Counted from the first letter of the stretch, positions 34,358-42,934 are shown. The stretch is 64,000 bases of DNA from Mucisphaera sp965279675 (GCF_965279675.1 NZ_CBDIIJ010000002.1:3038001-3102000), one strand, 5' to 3'. Translations and numbers: made by a program. Notes: generated by a model not told the origin, from the letters alone.

Positions 34358-35689
34358 TCAGGGAAAGATGCCCCGGATGTTGTACACCACAGCCAGATGC
34401 TCGAAGGCAGCTATGTAAGCCGCCGTGCGCAGGTCGCAGTCAAAACGCTTTGCCGCCTCACGAACACGCCGAGCGGCAAACACCATGTGCTCTCGAAGCT
34501 CCAGGTCCACCTGCTCCTCGTCCCACGTCTCAGCCTGACGATTCTGCTTCCACTCGAAATAGCTCACCGTCACACCACCCGCATTGCAGAGAATCGCCGG
34601 CAGCACCGTAATCCCTCGATCCAGCAGGATCCGCTCCGCCTCAGGCGTCATCGGCGCATTCGCCCCCTCGACAATCGCATGAGCCCTGATCCACTCCGCC
34701 CGCTGCTCATCGATCATCTGCTCCAACGCCGCCGGGATCAGAACATCCACCTCCTCCTGATAGAAAGCCTTCTCATCAATCGCCTCCACCCCTTCGAAGC
34801 CCGCCACACCACGCTTCGCATGCACATGATCAGCCAGACCATGCGCATCAAGGCCGTCCGGATCCCGAATCGCTCCCGTGTGATCGATCACAGCCACCAG
34901 CTTCGCCCCACGCTCCGCCAGCAACCGCCCCGTCCAGGACCCCACGTTCCCGTAACCGATCAGGCTGAACCTCAGCGTGCTCATCGTCAGCCCGAGCGAC
35001 TCCACCATCTGCTCGAGCACATAAACCAACCCCTGACCCGTCGCCTTCTCACGACCCGGCGATCCCCCGAACTCTAGCGGCTTGCCCGTGACCACCGCCT
35101 GCCCCCCCAGACGGCCATGCGTCGTCGAAAAATTCTCGTAGGTGTCTGCCATCCACGCCATCACCTGCGCGTTCGTCCCCACGTCCGGCGCCGGGATGTC
35201 ATGGTCCGGACCGATGTTCTCGCCCAGCGCCGACACAAAACGCCGCGTCACCCGCATCAACTCCCCCTGACTCAGCGCATAAGGATCAACCTGAACCCCG
35301 CCCTTCGCCCCGCCCAACGGCAGCCGCATCAGCGAGCACTTCATCGTCATCAGCACCGCCAGCGCCTTCACATGGTCCAGACTCACATCCGGGTGATACC
35401 GAACCCCACCCTTGTACGGCCCAAGGATGTTGTTGTGCTGCACCCGATAGCCCTTGAACAGCTGCCACGCGCCCGAATCCATCTGAACCGGAAAATGCAC
35501 GATCAGCTCATTCTTCGGCTGGGCCATGATCAGCCGCAGGTACCGCTGCGCATCCACCAACTCCGCCGCCCGCAACACCGAACCCAGCACCTGCTGGTAC
35601 AGATTCACCGGGTCATACCGAAAACCCAGCTCATTCAGAATCTTGAACGCATCACTCTCCCGCTCGATCGACGCTGAAACATGAGGCAT
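34358..35689 (-). CDS. gdhA: Glutamate dehydrogenase (Glu/Leu/Phe/Val dehydrogenase family)
   Basis: The 443-residue enzyme interconverts glutamate with 2-oxoglutarate and ammonia. It has the substrate-domain blocks GYRVQHNNILGPYKGGVRYH and LMRLPLGGAKGGVQVDP, where the second contains the active lysine region. PAPDVGTNAQVMAWMADTY follows, and the Rossmann domain contains SLIGYGNVGSWTGRLLAERG. Length and motifs fit the hexameric NAD-type group. I prefer ATG 35689, which has AGGA 8 nt upstream, over the in-frame ATG at 35698. The gene stands alone, with a divergent short gene upstream. Confidence 0.93.
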   Translation of the reverse strand: MPHVSASIERESDAFKILNELGFRYDPVNLYQQVLGSVLRAAELVDAQRYLRLIMAQPKNELIVHFPVQMDSGAWQLFKGYRVQHNNILGPYKGGVRYHPDVSLDHVKALAVLMTMKCSLMRLPLGGAKGGVQVDPYALSQGELMRVTRRFVSALGENIGPDHDIPAPDVGTNAQVMAWMADTYENFSTTHGRLGGQAVVTGKPLEFGGSPGREKATGQGLVYVLEQMVESLGLTMSTLRFSLIGYGNVGSWTGRLLAERGAKLVAVIDHTGAIRDPDGLDAHGLADHVHAKRGVAGFEGVEAIDEKAFYQEEVDVLIPAALEQMIDEQRAEWIRAHAIVEGANAPMTPEAERILLDRGITVLPAILCNAGGVTVSYFEWKQNRQAETWDEEQVDLELREHMVFAARRVREAAKRFDCDLRTAAYIAAFEHLAVVYNIRGIFP

Positions 35690-35762
35690 CTGAAACATCC
35701 TGAGATTGAGGTGACCCTATAGCCGCCTTGAACGCTCCTGCGGCAACCGCCCGTAGCAACCC

Positions 35763-35768
35763 TATAAT
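35763..35768 (+). promoter_or_regulatory. Candidate -10 box giving a leaderless transcript
   Basis: A perfect TATAAT ends 7 nt before the ATG at 35776, and there is no Shine-Dalgarno sequence between. Transcription would start at or next to the ATG. The -35 element is not obvious. Confidence 0.45.
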
Positions 35769-35775
35769 CATCGAC

Positions 35776-36156
35776 ATGATCGTATATGCCTGTGCAGACC
35801 TCATCTTCGCCACCAAAATCCGGGGCACCGCCGACGCACTCGGCATCGTCTCCCGACCCACACGAGACATCGATAAACTCCGCGCCCGCCTCGAACGCGT
35901 CGACGATGGCAAACCCAACGACGCCGTCACCGCCCTGCTGATCGACCTCGACCTAGGCGAAGACGCCATCGACCTCATCCGCTTCGCCGTCGCACACCCC
36001 GCCAGACCAGCCATCCTCGCCTTTGGAGCCCATGTGGCCGTCGACCTGCTCAATCAGGCCGCCGAAGCCGGAGCCAGCCCGGTCATGGCCAGAGGGGCCT
36101 TCACCGCCCAGCTACCCATGATCCTCCAGCAGCTCGATCAGCCCTCCACCACCTGA
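35776..36156 (+). CDS. Hypothetical protein with response-regulator-like fold
   Basis: The 126-residue product begins IVYACADLIFATKIRGTADA and contains TALLIDLDLG at about 54-63, in the position of the phospho-acceptor strand of CheY-type receiver domains; RPAILAFGAHV then resembles the following strand and helix. The usual acidic pair near the N-terminus is missing: CADL stands where DD is expected. So it is a receiver-like or pseudo-receiver protein rather than a proven response regulator. No output domain is present. I chose ATG 35776 because a TATAAT lies right upstream. It is monocistronic and divergent from gdhA. Confidence 0.65.
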   Translation: MIVYACADLIFATKIRGTADALGIVSRPTRDIDKLRARLERVDDGKPNDAVTALLIDLDLGEDAIDLIRFAVAHPARPAILAFGAHVAVDLLNQAAEAGASPVMARGAFTAQLPMILQQLDQPSTT

Positions 36157-36173
36157 CCACTGAACCATGTTTC

Positions 36174-37370
36174 TCAAACCCCCTCCATCACACGCAGAAC
36201 CCTTCCGCCGCCGGCCTTGGCAGCCGCTTCGCCCGCCGTCAGATCACGATAAACCATCAGGTCCTGCGAGCCCGACGCCCGCACCGCAAAATCACCCCGC
36301 CGTTGCTCCGCCGGCACCACTTGAGCATCCTCATACGCATCAGGCGTTAACCCCATCCCAACCGACGCCCGCACTGCCCAGCCATTCGCCACATTCAGCA
36401 AGTCACTCACGACAGCACTTGCCGTCGGACCACGCCCCGCACCCGGCCCATAAAGCATCACCTGCCCCACCGCATCACCCTCCACCAGCAAGGCGTTGAA
36501 AGCACCCTTCACCCCCGCTAACACCCCACTGGCCGGCACGTAACAAGGCTCGACCATCAGCGACAGCCCCCCACCATCCACCGGCCGCGCGACCCCCAGC
36601 AGCTTGAGATCAAAACCGGCCGATGCCCCCACTCTCACATCATCAGCCTCCAGCCCATCGATGCCGATACTCGACACCTGATCGCTCGACACCCTTTCCC
36701 CAAACGCCAGCGAGCTCAGGATCGCCAGCTTGTCCGCAGCATCCCTGCCCGTCACGTCAAGCGTCGGATCAGCCTCCGCATACCCCTCAGCCTGAGCATC
36801 CGCCAATGCCTGCTCATAACTCTTACCCGCCTGCTTCATCTCGGTCAGCATGTAGTTGCAGGTGCCGTTGAGAATCCCCATCAACCCCTCGATCCGATTC
36901 GCCATCAGCCCGTACTGCAACGCCGTGATGCACGGAATCCCGCCCGCGCAGGACGCCTCAAAACCGATCGCCACCCCCGCCTGTCGAGCCACCCCGAACA
37001 ACTCCGCCCCCTCCGCCGCCAGCAGCGCCTTGTTCGCCGTCACCACATGCCTGCCCGAGGAGATCGCACGCCGCACATAACCACCCGCCTTATCGATACC
37101 CCCGGCCAACTCTGCCACCACATCCACGTCAGACATCCCAAAGAACGCCTCGACGTCATCCGTAATCAGATCAGCAGCCACCAACCCGCTCGCTCGCGCC
37201 TTCTCTACGTTCCGAACCAGCACCCCACGCACCTCAATCCGCTTCCCGCAACGCTTCTCATACAGGGCCTCGTTTGCTTTCAGCAGCTGCGCCACACCCC
37301 CACCTACCGTTCCCAAACCGATCAAACCCACACCAATCACATCAGATCCAGACACGGTCACCTCCTTCAA
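36174..37370 (-). CDS. hom: Homoserine dehydrogenase, apparently without ACT domain
   Basis: The enzyme reduces aspartate semialdehyde to homoserine, on the path to threonine, methionine and isoleucine. The 398-residue product has the dinucleotide motif VGLIGLGTVGGGVAQLL (about 14-30), the block VTANKALLAAEG, and the catalytic region GILNGTCNYMLTEM followed by EADPTLDVTGRDAADKL. After the catalytic part it ends at ALRVMEGV-like sequence (RVLRVMEGV) about 40-60 residues before an ACT domain would be complete, and no DRPGVLA motif is seen. Threonine feedback through an ACT domain may therefore be absent. It is divergent from the Fur-family gene with a 68-bp gap. Confidence 0.93.
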   Translation of the reverse strand: MKEVTVSGSDVIGVGLIGLGTVGGGVAQLLKANEALYEKRCGKRIEVRGVLVRNVEKARASGLVAADLITDDVEAFFGMSDVDVVAELAGGIDKAGGYVRRAISSGRHVVTANKALLAAEGAELFGVARQAGVAIGFEASCAGGIPCITALQYGLMANRIEGLMGILNGTCNYMLTEMKQAGKSYEQALADAQAEGYAEADPTLDVTGRDAADKLAILSSLAFGERVSSDQVSSIGIDGLEADDVRVGASAGFDLKLLGVARPVDGGGLSLMVEPCYVPASGVLAGVKGAFNALLVEGDAVGQVMLYGPGAGRGPTASAVVSDLLNVANGWAVRASVGMGLTPDAYEDAQVVPAEQRRGDFAVRASGSQDLMVYRDLTAGEAAAKAGGGRVLRVMEGV

Positions 37371-37426
37371 GGGAGCGAAAGCCTACCAGCACAACCGCCC
37401 GCGGTCAGCCCGCACACACCCTCGGC

Positions 37427-37432
37427 TATACT
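37427..37432 (+). promoter_or_regulatory. Candidate -10 box giving a leaderless transcript of the Fur-family gene
   Basis: TATACT ends 6 nt before the ATG at 37439, with no ribosome-binding site between, so the mRNA may begin at the start codon. The gap to the divergent hom gene is only 68 bp, leaving room for shared regulation. Confidence 0.4.
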
Positions 37433-37438
37433 CACACC

Positions 37439-37975
37439 ATGGCCGATCAAGTCACCAACCAGCCAGCACCCGCTTCGCCCCCGCCCATCTTCGCGCCCGT
37501 CTGTTCCATCTTCCGCCGATTCCTTCACGGCCAAGGCCTCAAGTTCACCGCCGAAAGGGCCCTCATCCTCGACGCCGTCCTCGGCAAGAACGAGGTCTTC
37601 GAAGCCGACCAACTCCTCACCGAGATGAAGGAAGCCGACCAGAAGGTCTCCAAAGCCACCATCTACCGAACCCTCAAGCACCTCGTCGAGTGCAACATCA
37701 TCGAGGAAGTCCTCCTCGACCCCCGACAAACCCACTACCAGACCTCCATCGGCCGCGCCCCCACCGGTCACCTCATGTGCGTCGAAACCGGCCGCATCGT
37801 CGAGTTCCCCCTCGACGCCATCACCAACTTCGTCCAGCAGCTCTGCCAGGAAAAAGGCTTCGACTATGTCGGTCACCGCCTCGTGATCCAAGGCGTCTCG
37901 CCCGAAGCCAAAGAAAAAGCCCAGGCCGACGAATCCGATGCCGACCCGACCGACGAAACCTCGCCGCAGATCTGA
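37439..37975 (+). CDS. Fur-family transcriptional regulator with altered metal site
   Basis: The 178-residue product has the Fur layout. Helix-turn-helix residues lie at about 30-90 (FTAERALILDAVLGKNEVFE; ISKATIYRTLKHL-like VSKATIYRTLKHLVECNIIE). A dimerisation domain follows with HLMCVETGRIVEFPLDAI. In classical Fur this region reads HHDHLICxxCGxxxEF with several histidine ligands and a structural CxxC. Here only one histidine remains before the strand and the second cysteine is threonine, so the metal response is probably changed. A Pro/Ala-rich N-terminal tail and an acidic tail (DESDADPTDETS) extend the protein. The candidate start at 37439 follows a -10 box. It could regulate itself and hom. 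The exact signal cannot be read. Confidence 0.85.
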   Translation: MADQVTNQPAPASPPPIFAPVCSIFRRFLHGQGLKFTAERALILDAVLGKNEVFEADQLLTEMKEADQKVSKATIYRTLKHLVECNIIEEVLLDPRQTHYQTSIGRAPTGHLMCVETGRIVEFPLDAITNFVQQLCQEKGFDYVGHRLVIQGVSPEAKEKAQADESDADPTDETSPQI

Positions 37976-37978
37976 GTC

Positions 37979-38182
37979 TCAGTCCACGCCCTCTTCCAGA
38001 TCGCGCTGCTCGATCGGCCTACTGATCGTGTAGCTGCCATCCAACCACTTCCCCAGATCAATCGTCCGACACCGCGGGCTGCAGAACACCCCCTCGCGAT
38101 CCGGCGGAATAGGCGAATCGCAGATCGCACACCGACGCTCATCGCCCACCCGCTTCTCACGATCACCAGACGCCTCAGCCAC
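37979..38182 (-). CDS. yacG: YacG-type zinc-finger protein (DNA gyrase inhibitor family)
   Basis: The 67-residue product has four cysteines in the YacG arrangement, CAIC and FCSPRC, followed by the family segment RTIDLGKWLDGSYTISRP. In E. coli YacG binds GyrB and inhibits gyrase. I prefer the GTG at 38182, with AAGGG 7 nt upstream, over the TTG at 38200. The start lies 8 nt inside the end of tsaE, so translation is likely coupled. Unlike the E. coli operon it follows tsaE, not coaE. Confidence 0.88.
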   Translation of the reverse strand: MAEASGDREKRVGDERRCAICDSPIPPDREGVFCSPRCRTIDLGKWLDGSYTISRPIEQRDLEEGVD

Positions 38183-38699
38183 CTGCAAACCCTTTCGCAA
38201 TCAGTGCCAGCCGCTCCTCCCAAAACCCACCCCCCGACAGCACCGCCTCACGACCAGCCTCGGCATGAACCAATCGCACCGTCACCGTCTCATCAACAGG
38301 CAGCCCCGCCATGACCCGGTCCGCCCACTCCATCACCACTACCGAACCCATCCGCAGCTCCTCACCAACACCCTCCCAGCCAAGACCAGCCAGTTCCGTT
38401 TCATCTTTGAGACGATACGCATCGATATGTACCACCGCCTCGATCCTCTGCCCCAACGCATCCAGTGAATCTGCCTCCGGGCTGTACTCCTGAATCATCA
38501 CAAACGTCGGGCTCGAGACCGCCTCAGCCGACACCCCCAGCCCCTCGGCCAGACCACGCATGAGCGTCGTCTTGCCCGCCCCCAACTCCCCGATCAAAGC
38601 AACCACTTCACCCACACACAACACCTCCCCAAGCAGCCGCCCCAGCCGCTCCGTGGCCGATGCATCCTCCAGCAAAAAGCTCACCGCCTCAGCCACCAC
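38175..38699 (-). CDS. tsaE: tRNA threonylcarbamoyladenosine biosynthesis ATPase
   Basis: TsaE is the small ATPase that drives TsaB-TsaD in making the t6A base at position 37 of ANN-reading tRNAs. The 174-residue product has the Walker A IGELGAGKTTLMRGLAEGLG (36-55), the conserved SPTFVMIQEYSP, and the His-Asp-Tyr-Arg motif VVHIDAYRL with the downstream EWADR. It overlaps thiL by 11 nt at its start and yacG at its end, so the three genes form a tight operon. Nothing unusual is visible. TsaB and TsaD are not in the window. Confidence 0.94.
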   Translation of the reverse strand: MVAEAVSFLLEDASATERLGRLLGEVLCVGEVVALIGELGAGKTTLMRGLAEGLGVSAEAVSSPTFVMIQEYSPEADSLDALGQRIEAVVHIDAYRLKDETELAGLGWEGVGEELRMGSVVVMEWADRVMAGLPVDETVTVRLVHAEAGREAVLSGGGFWEERLALIAKGFAGG

Positions 38700-39636
38700 G
38701 ATGCTCCCAACCCAGACCTGCTAACGCAGCCGCCTCAACCGCCCCACCATCACCTCGCCGATACACCAGCCCACAACCCGCCGCCGTCACCTCCCCAATC
38801 CGCGTCAGCCGAACCCCCTCTATCTCTTCCGGCAACTCCGCAGCCGAAGCCATCAGCAGCTCGTAATCCTCACCATCACCGATCGCCGCCCGCCACGCCT
38901 CGGCCCCATCACGCTCTAGGACCGCCTCCCGAATCGGAAGCCGCCCCAGTTCCACCTCCGCCCCAAGACCGCCAGAAGCCTTCAGCAGCCTTGGCAGATC
39001 ACGCACCAGGCCATCACTCAAATCCATCATCGCATCAGGCCGCACCGCCGCATCACCCGCTAACCGCCGCCCCAAAGCCACCCGGGGCTCAAAATCCAAA
39101 TGATGCACATAGCCACCCGCCCCTTCCATCAACGACCCGCCCAGCCGCCCCGACACGTACAACCCATCCCCCAGCCTCGCCCCCGACCGCAGCACCGGCT
39201 CCACCCCCGCCGAAGCCGCCGTCACCGTCACCACCACCACCGTCGGCCCGGCCTGCACCGAAACATCACCGCCTACCACCGGACACCCCGCCGCCTCGCC
39301 CACATCCGCCATCGCCCCGAGCAGTGCCTCCGCCTCAGCCTCCGCCCAACGATCCGAAAAAGCCACGCAGCACACCGCCGACACCGGCACCGCCCCCATC
39401 GCCGCCACATCTGACAGATTCCGATGCACCGCCTTCCGCCCCACCCGCGCAGCCGCCGTACCCTCCGCGAAGTGCACCCCCTCCACCACCGGGTCCGCAG
39501 CCACCAGCCAGGACCCCTCCACCCCACGCATCACCGCCATGTCATCACCCGGACCAACCAGCACCCCATCCCGCTGGCCACCAGAAGACCATCGCTCCGA
39601 CACCCACGCCAGCAATCGCTCTTCCGACAATCCCAT
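38689..39636 (-). CDS. thiL: Thiamine-monophosphate kinase
   Basis: ThiL phosphorylates thiamine monophosphate to the active diphosphate with ATP. The 315-residue product has the AIR-synthetase-like fold: DDMAVMRGVEGSWLVAADPV, VGRKAVHRNLSDVAAMGAVP, CPVVGGDVS and MMDLSDGLVRDLPRLL carry the Mg/ATP-binding Asp and Gly residues. It reads GIGDGEDYELL-like (AIGDGEDYELLMAS) near the end. The start is ATG 39636 (a GTG lies at 39639). It lies 10 bp after a hypothetical gene and overlaps tsaE by 11 nt. The coding strand is very G-rich, as is the whole neighbourhood. Confidence 0.93.
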   Translation of the reverse strand: MGLSEERLLAWVSERWSSGGQRDGVLVGPGDDMAVMRGVEGSWLVAADPVVEGVHFAEGTAAARVGRKAVHRNLSDVAAMGAVPVSAVCCVAFSDRWAEAEAEALLGAMADVGEAAGCPVVGGDVSVQAGPTVVVVTVTAASAGVEPVLRSGARLGDGLYVSGRLGGSLMEGAGGYVHHLDFEPRVALGRRLAGDAAVRPDAMMDLSDGLVRDLPRLLKASGGLGAEVELGRLPIREAVLERDGAEAWRAAIGDGEDYELLMASAAELPEEIEGVRLTRIGEVTAAGCGLVYRRGDGGAVEAAALAGLGWEHRGG

Positions 39637-39646
39637 CACGCCCCCT

Positions 39647-40081
39647 CTACTTCGCGAGCTTCGCGATCAGCCGCCAAAGATCACGCCGCTCCAGCGTCAG
39701 TCCCGTCCGACCCGCAAACGCCTCCGCCACACGATCAAACCCCGCCGTGTAAGGCAGCCGATCCCTCCCCCCAAGCCCACCATCTAACTCCTCCGCCACC
39801 AGCCCAGCCAGAATCCCCTCCTGCTCCGGATCGATCCGTGGCCGCTCCGCCCGAGCACCACCCAGCCGCGGCAGCTTCCCCGCCTTCCTGAGGTTCAGCA
39901 GACGATGCAGCACCTCACACCGCTGCCGATCGCTCACCCCCTCAGGGTCCACGCAAACAGCCGCCGCGATCGCCTCCATCGCCTCGGTGTATGGCAGATC
40001 ATCCAGCGTCCGCCCCTGCGCGACATACACACGCACCAGCAGATCATCATCCATCGAAGCAAAAAGCGCCGGCTCGACCAT
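39647..40081 (-). CDS. Hypothetical protein
   Basis: The 144-residue product starts VEPALFASMDDDLLVRVYVA and ends LTLERRDLWRLIAKLAK. It is rich in Leu, Ala, Arg and Asp and looks soluble and mainly helical, with two similar helical halves (MEAIAAAVCVDPEGVSDRQR and RVAEAFAGRTGLTLERRDLW). I do not recognise a family. The ATG at 40081 gives the shortest distance to glgP (55 bp), but a longer frame is open upstream into the end of glgP. It is followed closely by thiL, so it probably belongs to that operon. Confidence 0.65.
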   Translation of the reverse strand: MVEPALFASMDDDLLVRVYVAQGRTLDDLPYTEAMEAIAAAVCVDPEGVSDRQRCEVLHRLLNLRKAGKLPRLGGARAERPRIDPEQEGILAGLVAEELDGGLGGRDRLPYTAGFDRVAEAFAGRTGLTLERRDLWRLIAKLAK

Positions 40082-40136
40082 ACCCAAAGGGTACGCCAAG
40101 CCGGCGCTGACGATCAATCCAGACCGGGTCTCAGGC

Positions 40137-42779
40137 TCAGGCCACCTTCTCGGCGACCACCTTCTCAGCGACCTCCTCTTCCTGCTCCACCACAGCCGCG
40201 GGCTCCGGTGCATCCCACCGGATCAGACCCGGCTCCCAGAAGCCATCCAGGTACTCGCCGCCCGGAATCACCCGAACCGCAAACCCATACCGGCCGCTGG
40301 TCTTCGGCTGAATCGAACCCGAGAACAGGTGCTTGCCACCTCCCAGGCTCTTCTTGTGCGAGATATCAAGGGTGTCCCCACCCACCAGATGACCATCATT
40401 GTCAATGGCACCGGAGAACACCTGCACCCTGACTTCCTTCGGATCCAAAGCACCAAGCGTCACCTCGGCCTCAACCGGCAAAGACTCACGAAGAGCCAAC
40501 GGCTGATCCAGATCAGACTTCACCGAAGTGATCGCCACCTTGTCCCACTGCTCACGCAGGTGCTTCTTCTGGTGCGCCAGCTTGACCGACGCCTCCAGCT
40601 TGCCGCTGTTGAGCGCCGCGGCCCGACGAGCAGCCGGCAGGTAGTACTGCCGCGTGTAATCCTGAACCATCCGGTTCGTATTAAACGCAGGCGTCAGCAC
40701 CGAGATGCTCGACTTCATCTTCGCGATCCACTCACGAGGCAACCCATGGTCATCACGCTGATAGAAAAGCGGGATGATCTGATTCTCAAGCAGGTCGTAA
40801 AGCGACCGGCTCTCGATCTCATCGCCCGTCTCAGGATTCGCATACTCCTCACGACGCCCGATGGCCCAGCCAAGCTCGGGGCTGTAGCCCTCATCCCACC
40901 AGCCATCGAGAATCGAGCAGTTCAGCACACCGTTCATGGCCGCCTTCATCCCCGACGTACCCGAGGCCTCCATGCCACGCCGCGGCGTGTTCAGCCAGAT
41001 ATCGCAGCCCTGCACCAGGTGCCGCGCGATACCCATGTCGTAGTCCTCGATAAAGACGATCCGGTGCCCGATCTCGCTATCGTTCGAGAACTTCACCAAC
41101 TCGCGGATCAGCGCCTTGCCGCCGCCGTCCGCCGGGTGGGCCTTACCAGCAATCAGGAACTGAATCGGACGCTTCGCATCCGTCATCAGCTTGCTCAGAC
41201 GCTCCACATCACGAAGCAGCAGCGTGCCCCGCTTATACGTCGCAAACCGACGAGCAAAACCCACCGTCAACGCCGTATCCGAGAGCGCCTCGCAGTGCTT
41301 CCGAATGAGCGTCGGGCTCTTGCCCTGAGCCTCCATCTGAGCCCGCAGCTTCCGCTTGGCCCAGACAATCAGCTTCTGACGCGCATTCTCGTGCACCCGC
41401 CAGATGTCCTCATTCGGGATCTCCGAAACACCCTTCCAGACCGCCGAGTCCGCCTGGTCCTCACGCCAGGGCGTGCCCAAGTAACGATCAAAAAGCGTGA
41501 TCAGATCCGGATTCAGCCAAGTCCGCGCGTGAACACCGTTGGTCACATGCCCGATCGGCACCTCGTTCGCAGGCACCTCCGGCCAAACATCCTTCCACAT
41601 GCCTCGCGACACATGACCGTGCAGCTTCGACACACCGTTGCACCAGTCCGCCGTCCGGATCGCCAGCGTCGCCATCGAGAAGAACTCTTCCTTATCGGTC
41701 ACGTCCTCGCGACCAAGAGCCAGAAGGCCTTCCATATCCAGCCGCAGACTCTCGTGGTAGTCCTTGAAATACCGCTTGATCATGTCCGGCGGGAACCGGT
41801 CAATCCCCGCAGGCACAGGCGTGTGCGTCGTGAACACATGCGATGAAGCCGCCGCCTGACGGGCCTCATCAAACGACAGATCGTGATCCTCAATCAGCCG
41901 CCGGATCCGCTCCAGACCCAGGAACGCCGAGTGCCCCTCGTTCATATGGCACACGTCCGGCCGAATCCCAATAGCCTCCAGCGCCCGAACCCCGCCAATA
42001 CCCAGGACAATCTCCTGCTTGATACGGGTCTCCATGTCCCCGCCATACAACTGCCCCGTGATGACCCGGTCATCTTCGGTGTTCTCCGGCAGATTCGTGT
42101 CCAGCAGGTAAAGCGTCACCTTACCCACCTGAACCTTCGACAAGCCAATCTTCACATCCCGCCCGGGCAGACGCACACTTACCTTCACCTGCTCGCCCGA
42201 ACTGTCCTTGACCGGATGAACAGGGAGCTGAGCAAAATCGAGATTCGGGTCCGTCTCCTGCTGCCAGCCATCAGGACTCAGGTACTGCTGGAAATAACCA
42301 TGCCGGTAAAGCAGCCCGATCGCGATCAGCGGGATCCCCAGCTCCGACGCACTCTTGAGGTGATCCCCCGCCAACACACCCAGACCACCCGAATAAATCT
42401 GCAGACTCTCCGTCAGCCCGAACTCAGCGCAGAAATAACAAACCCGATACTCCTTCGGGTCCTTTTGCCCCTCAGGCATCCACGGAGCCCGAGCCAGGTG
42501 CGCCTTCAGCTGGCCATGCACCTGCTGAAGCTGCCCCAGAAAACCCTCATCCCGCGCCGCCGATTCCAGCTTGTCCTGAGACACCAGCCCAAGCAGCTTG
42601 ATGGGGTTGTGCTTCGTCTCGGTCCAGAGGTTCTGGTCCAACCGCACAAACAGCTCCACCGCATCATGGTTCCAGCACCACCACAAGTTGTGAGCAATAT
42701 CGATCAGCGGCCGTAGCGATTCCGGGAGCGAAGGCTCCACCTGGAACTGACGAATCTTCGCGGCATGAGCTTTAAGCAT
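40137..42779 (-). CDS. glgP: Alpha-glucan (glycogen) phosphorylase, GT35
   Basis: The 880-residue enzyme releases glucose-1-phosphate from glycogen or maltodextrin. It has the N-terminal domain of the bacterial/archaeal alpha-glucan phosphorylase subgroup (IAHNLWWCWNHDAVELF at about 29-45) and the YFCAEFGLTESLQIYSGGLG block. The catalytic VCHMNEGHSAFL is present, as is the pyridoxal-phosphate region GMEASGTSGMKAAMNG, whose lysine holds the cofactor. A C-terminal part (about 740-850) looks like a beta domain ending in an acidic Glu/Val/Lys tail (EEEVAEKVVAEKVA) without counterpart I can name. Its 5' leader contains a candidate structured RNA. The ATG at 42779 has AGG 10 nt upstream. Confidence 0.94.
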   Translation of the reverse strand: MLKAHAAKIRQFQVEPSLPESLRPLIDIAHNLWWCWNHDAVELFVRLDQNLWTETKHNPIKLLGLVSQDKLESAARDEGFLGQLQQVHGQLKAHLARAPWMPEGQKDPKEYRVCYFCAEFGLTESLQIYSGGLGVLAGDHLKSASELGIPLIAIGLLYRHGYFQQYLSPDGWQQETDPNLDFAQLPVHPVKDSSGEQVKVSVRLPGRDVKIGLSKVQVGKVTLYLLDTNLPENTEDDRVITGQLYGGDMETRIKQEIVLGIGGVRALEAIGIRPDVCHMNEGHSAFLGLERIRRLIEDHDLSFDEARQAAASSHVFTTHTPVPAGIDRFPPDMIKRYFKDYHESLRLDMEGLLALGREDVTDKEEFFSMATLAIRTADWCNGVSKLHGHVSRGMWKDVWPEVPANEVPIGHVTNGVHARTWLNPDLITLFDRYLGTPWREDQADSAVWKGVSEIPNEDIWRVHENARQKLIVWAKRKLRAQMEAQGKSPTLIRKHCEALSDTALTVGFARRFATYKRGTLLLRDVERLSKLMTDAKRPIQFLIAGKAHPADGGGKALIRELVKFSNDSEIGHRIVFIEDYDMGIARHLVQGCDIWLNTPRRGMEASGTSGMKAAMNGVLNCSILDGWWDEGYSPELGWAIGRREEYANPETGDEIESRSLYDLLENQIIPLFYQRDDHGLPREWIAKMKSSISVLTPAFNTNRMVQDYTRQYYLPAARRAAALNSGKLEASVKLAHQKKHLREQWDKVAITSVKSDLDQPLALRESLPVEAEVTLGALDPKEVRVQVFSGAIDNDGHLVGGDTLDISHKKSLGGGKHLFSGSIQPKTSGRYGFAVRVIPGGEYLDGFWEPGLIRWDAPEPAAVVEQEEEVAEKVVAEKVA

Positions 42780-42804
42780 GACTGAGACATCCTAGAGAAG
42801 AGAT

Positions 42805-42899
42805 CAATAAGTCTTACGGGTGCCATCGGCCATCGAACCCTCCAGGGCCGACCCGCAAGCGCAGAACGGGTTATAGACCCTCCTGGGCACCCGTTATTG
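42805..42899 (-). ncRNA. Candidate structured RNA / riboswitch-like leader of glgP
   Basis: On the minus strand the 95 nt begin CAATAACGGGTGCC and end GGCACCCGTAAGACTTATTG. CAATAA pairs with TTATTG and CGGGTGCC with GGCACCCG, so a 14-bp closing helix encloses a six-base bulge. Inside are GGGT/ACCC and ACCCG/CGGGT hairpins that share the same ACCC and therefore exclude each other, and a CGGCC/GGCCG hairpin. The motif GCCC[A/T]GGAGGGT occurs twice. The element ends 25 nt before the glgP ATG. It matches no riboswitch class that I recognise. Confidence 0.55.
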
Positions 42900-42934
42900 G
42901 CAATTTAGACCGTTTAACCGGCTAACGCCACCCC

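Noticed and set aside
39987..41846. A 619-codon frame on the plus strand opposite glgP
   Set aside because: It lies entirely antisense to a well-conserved gene, has no ribosome-binding site and is rich in Arg, His, Pro and Leu, as expected for the shadow of G-rich coding sequence.
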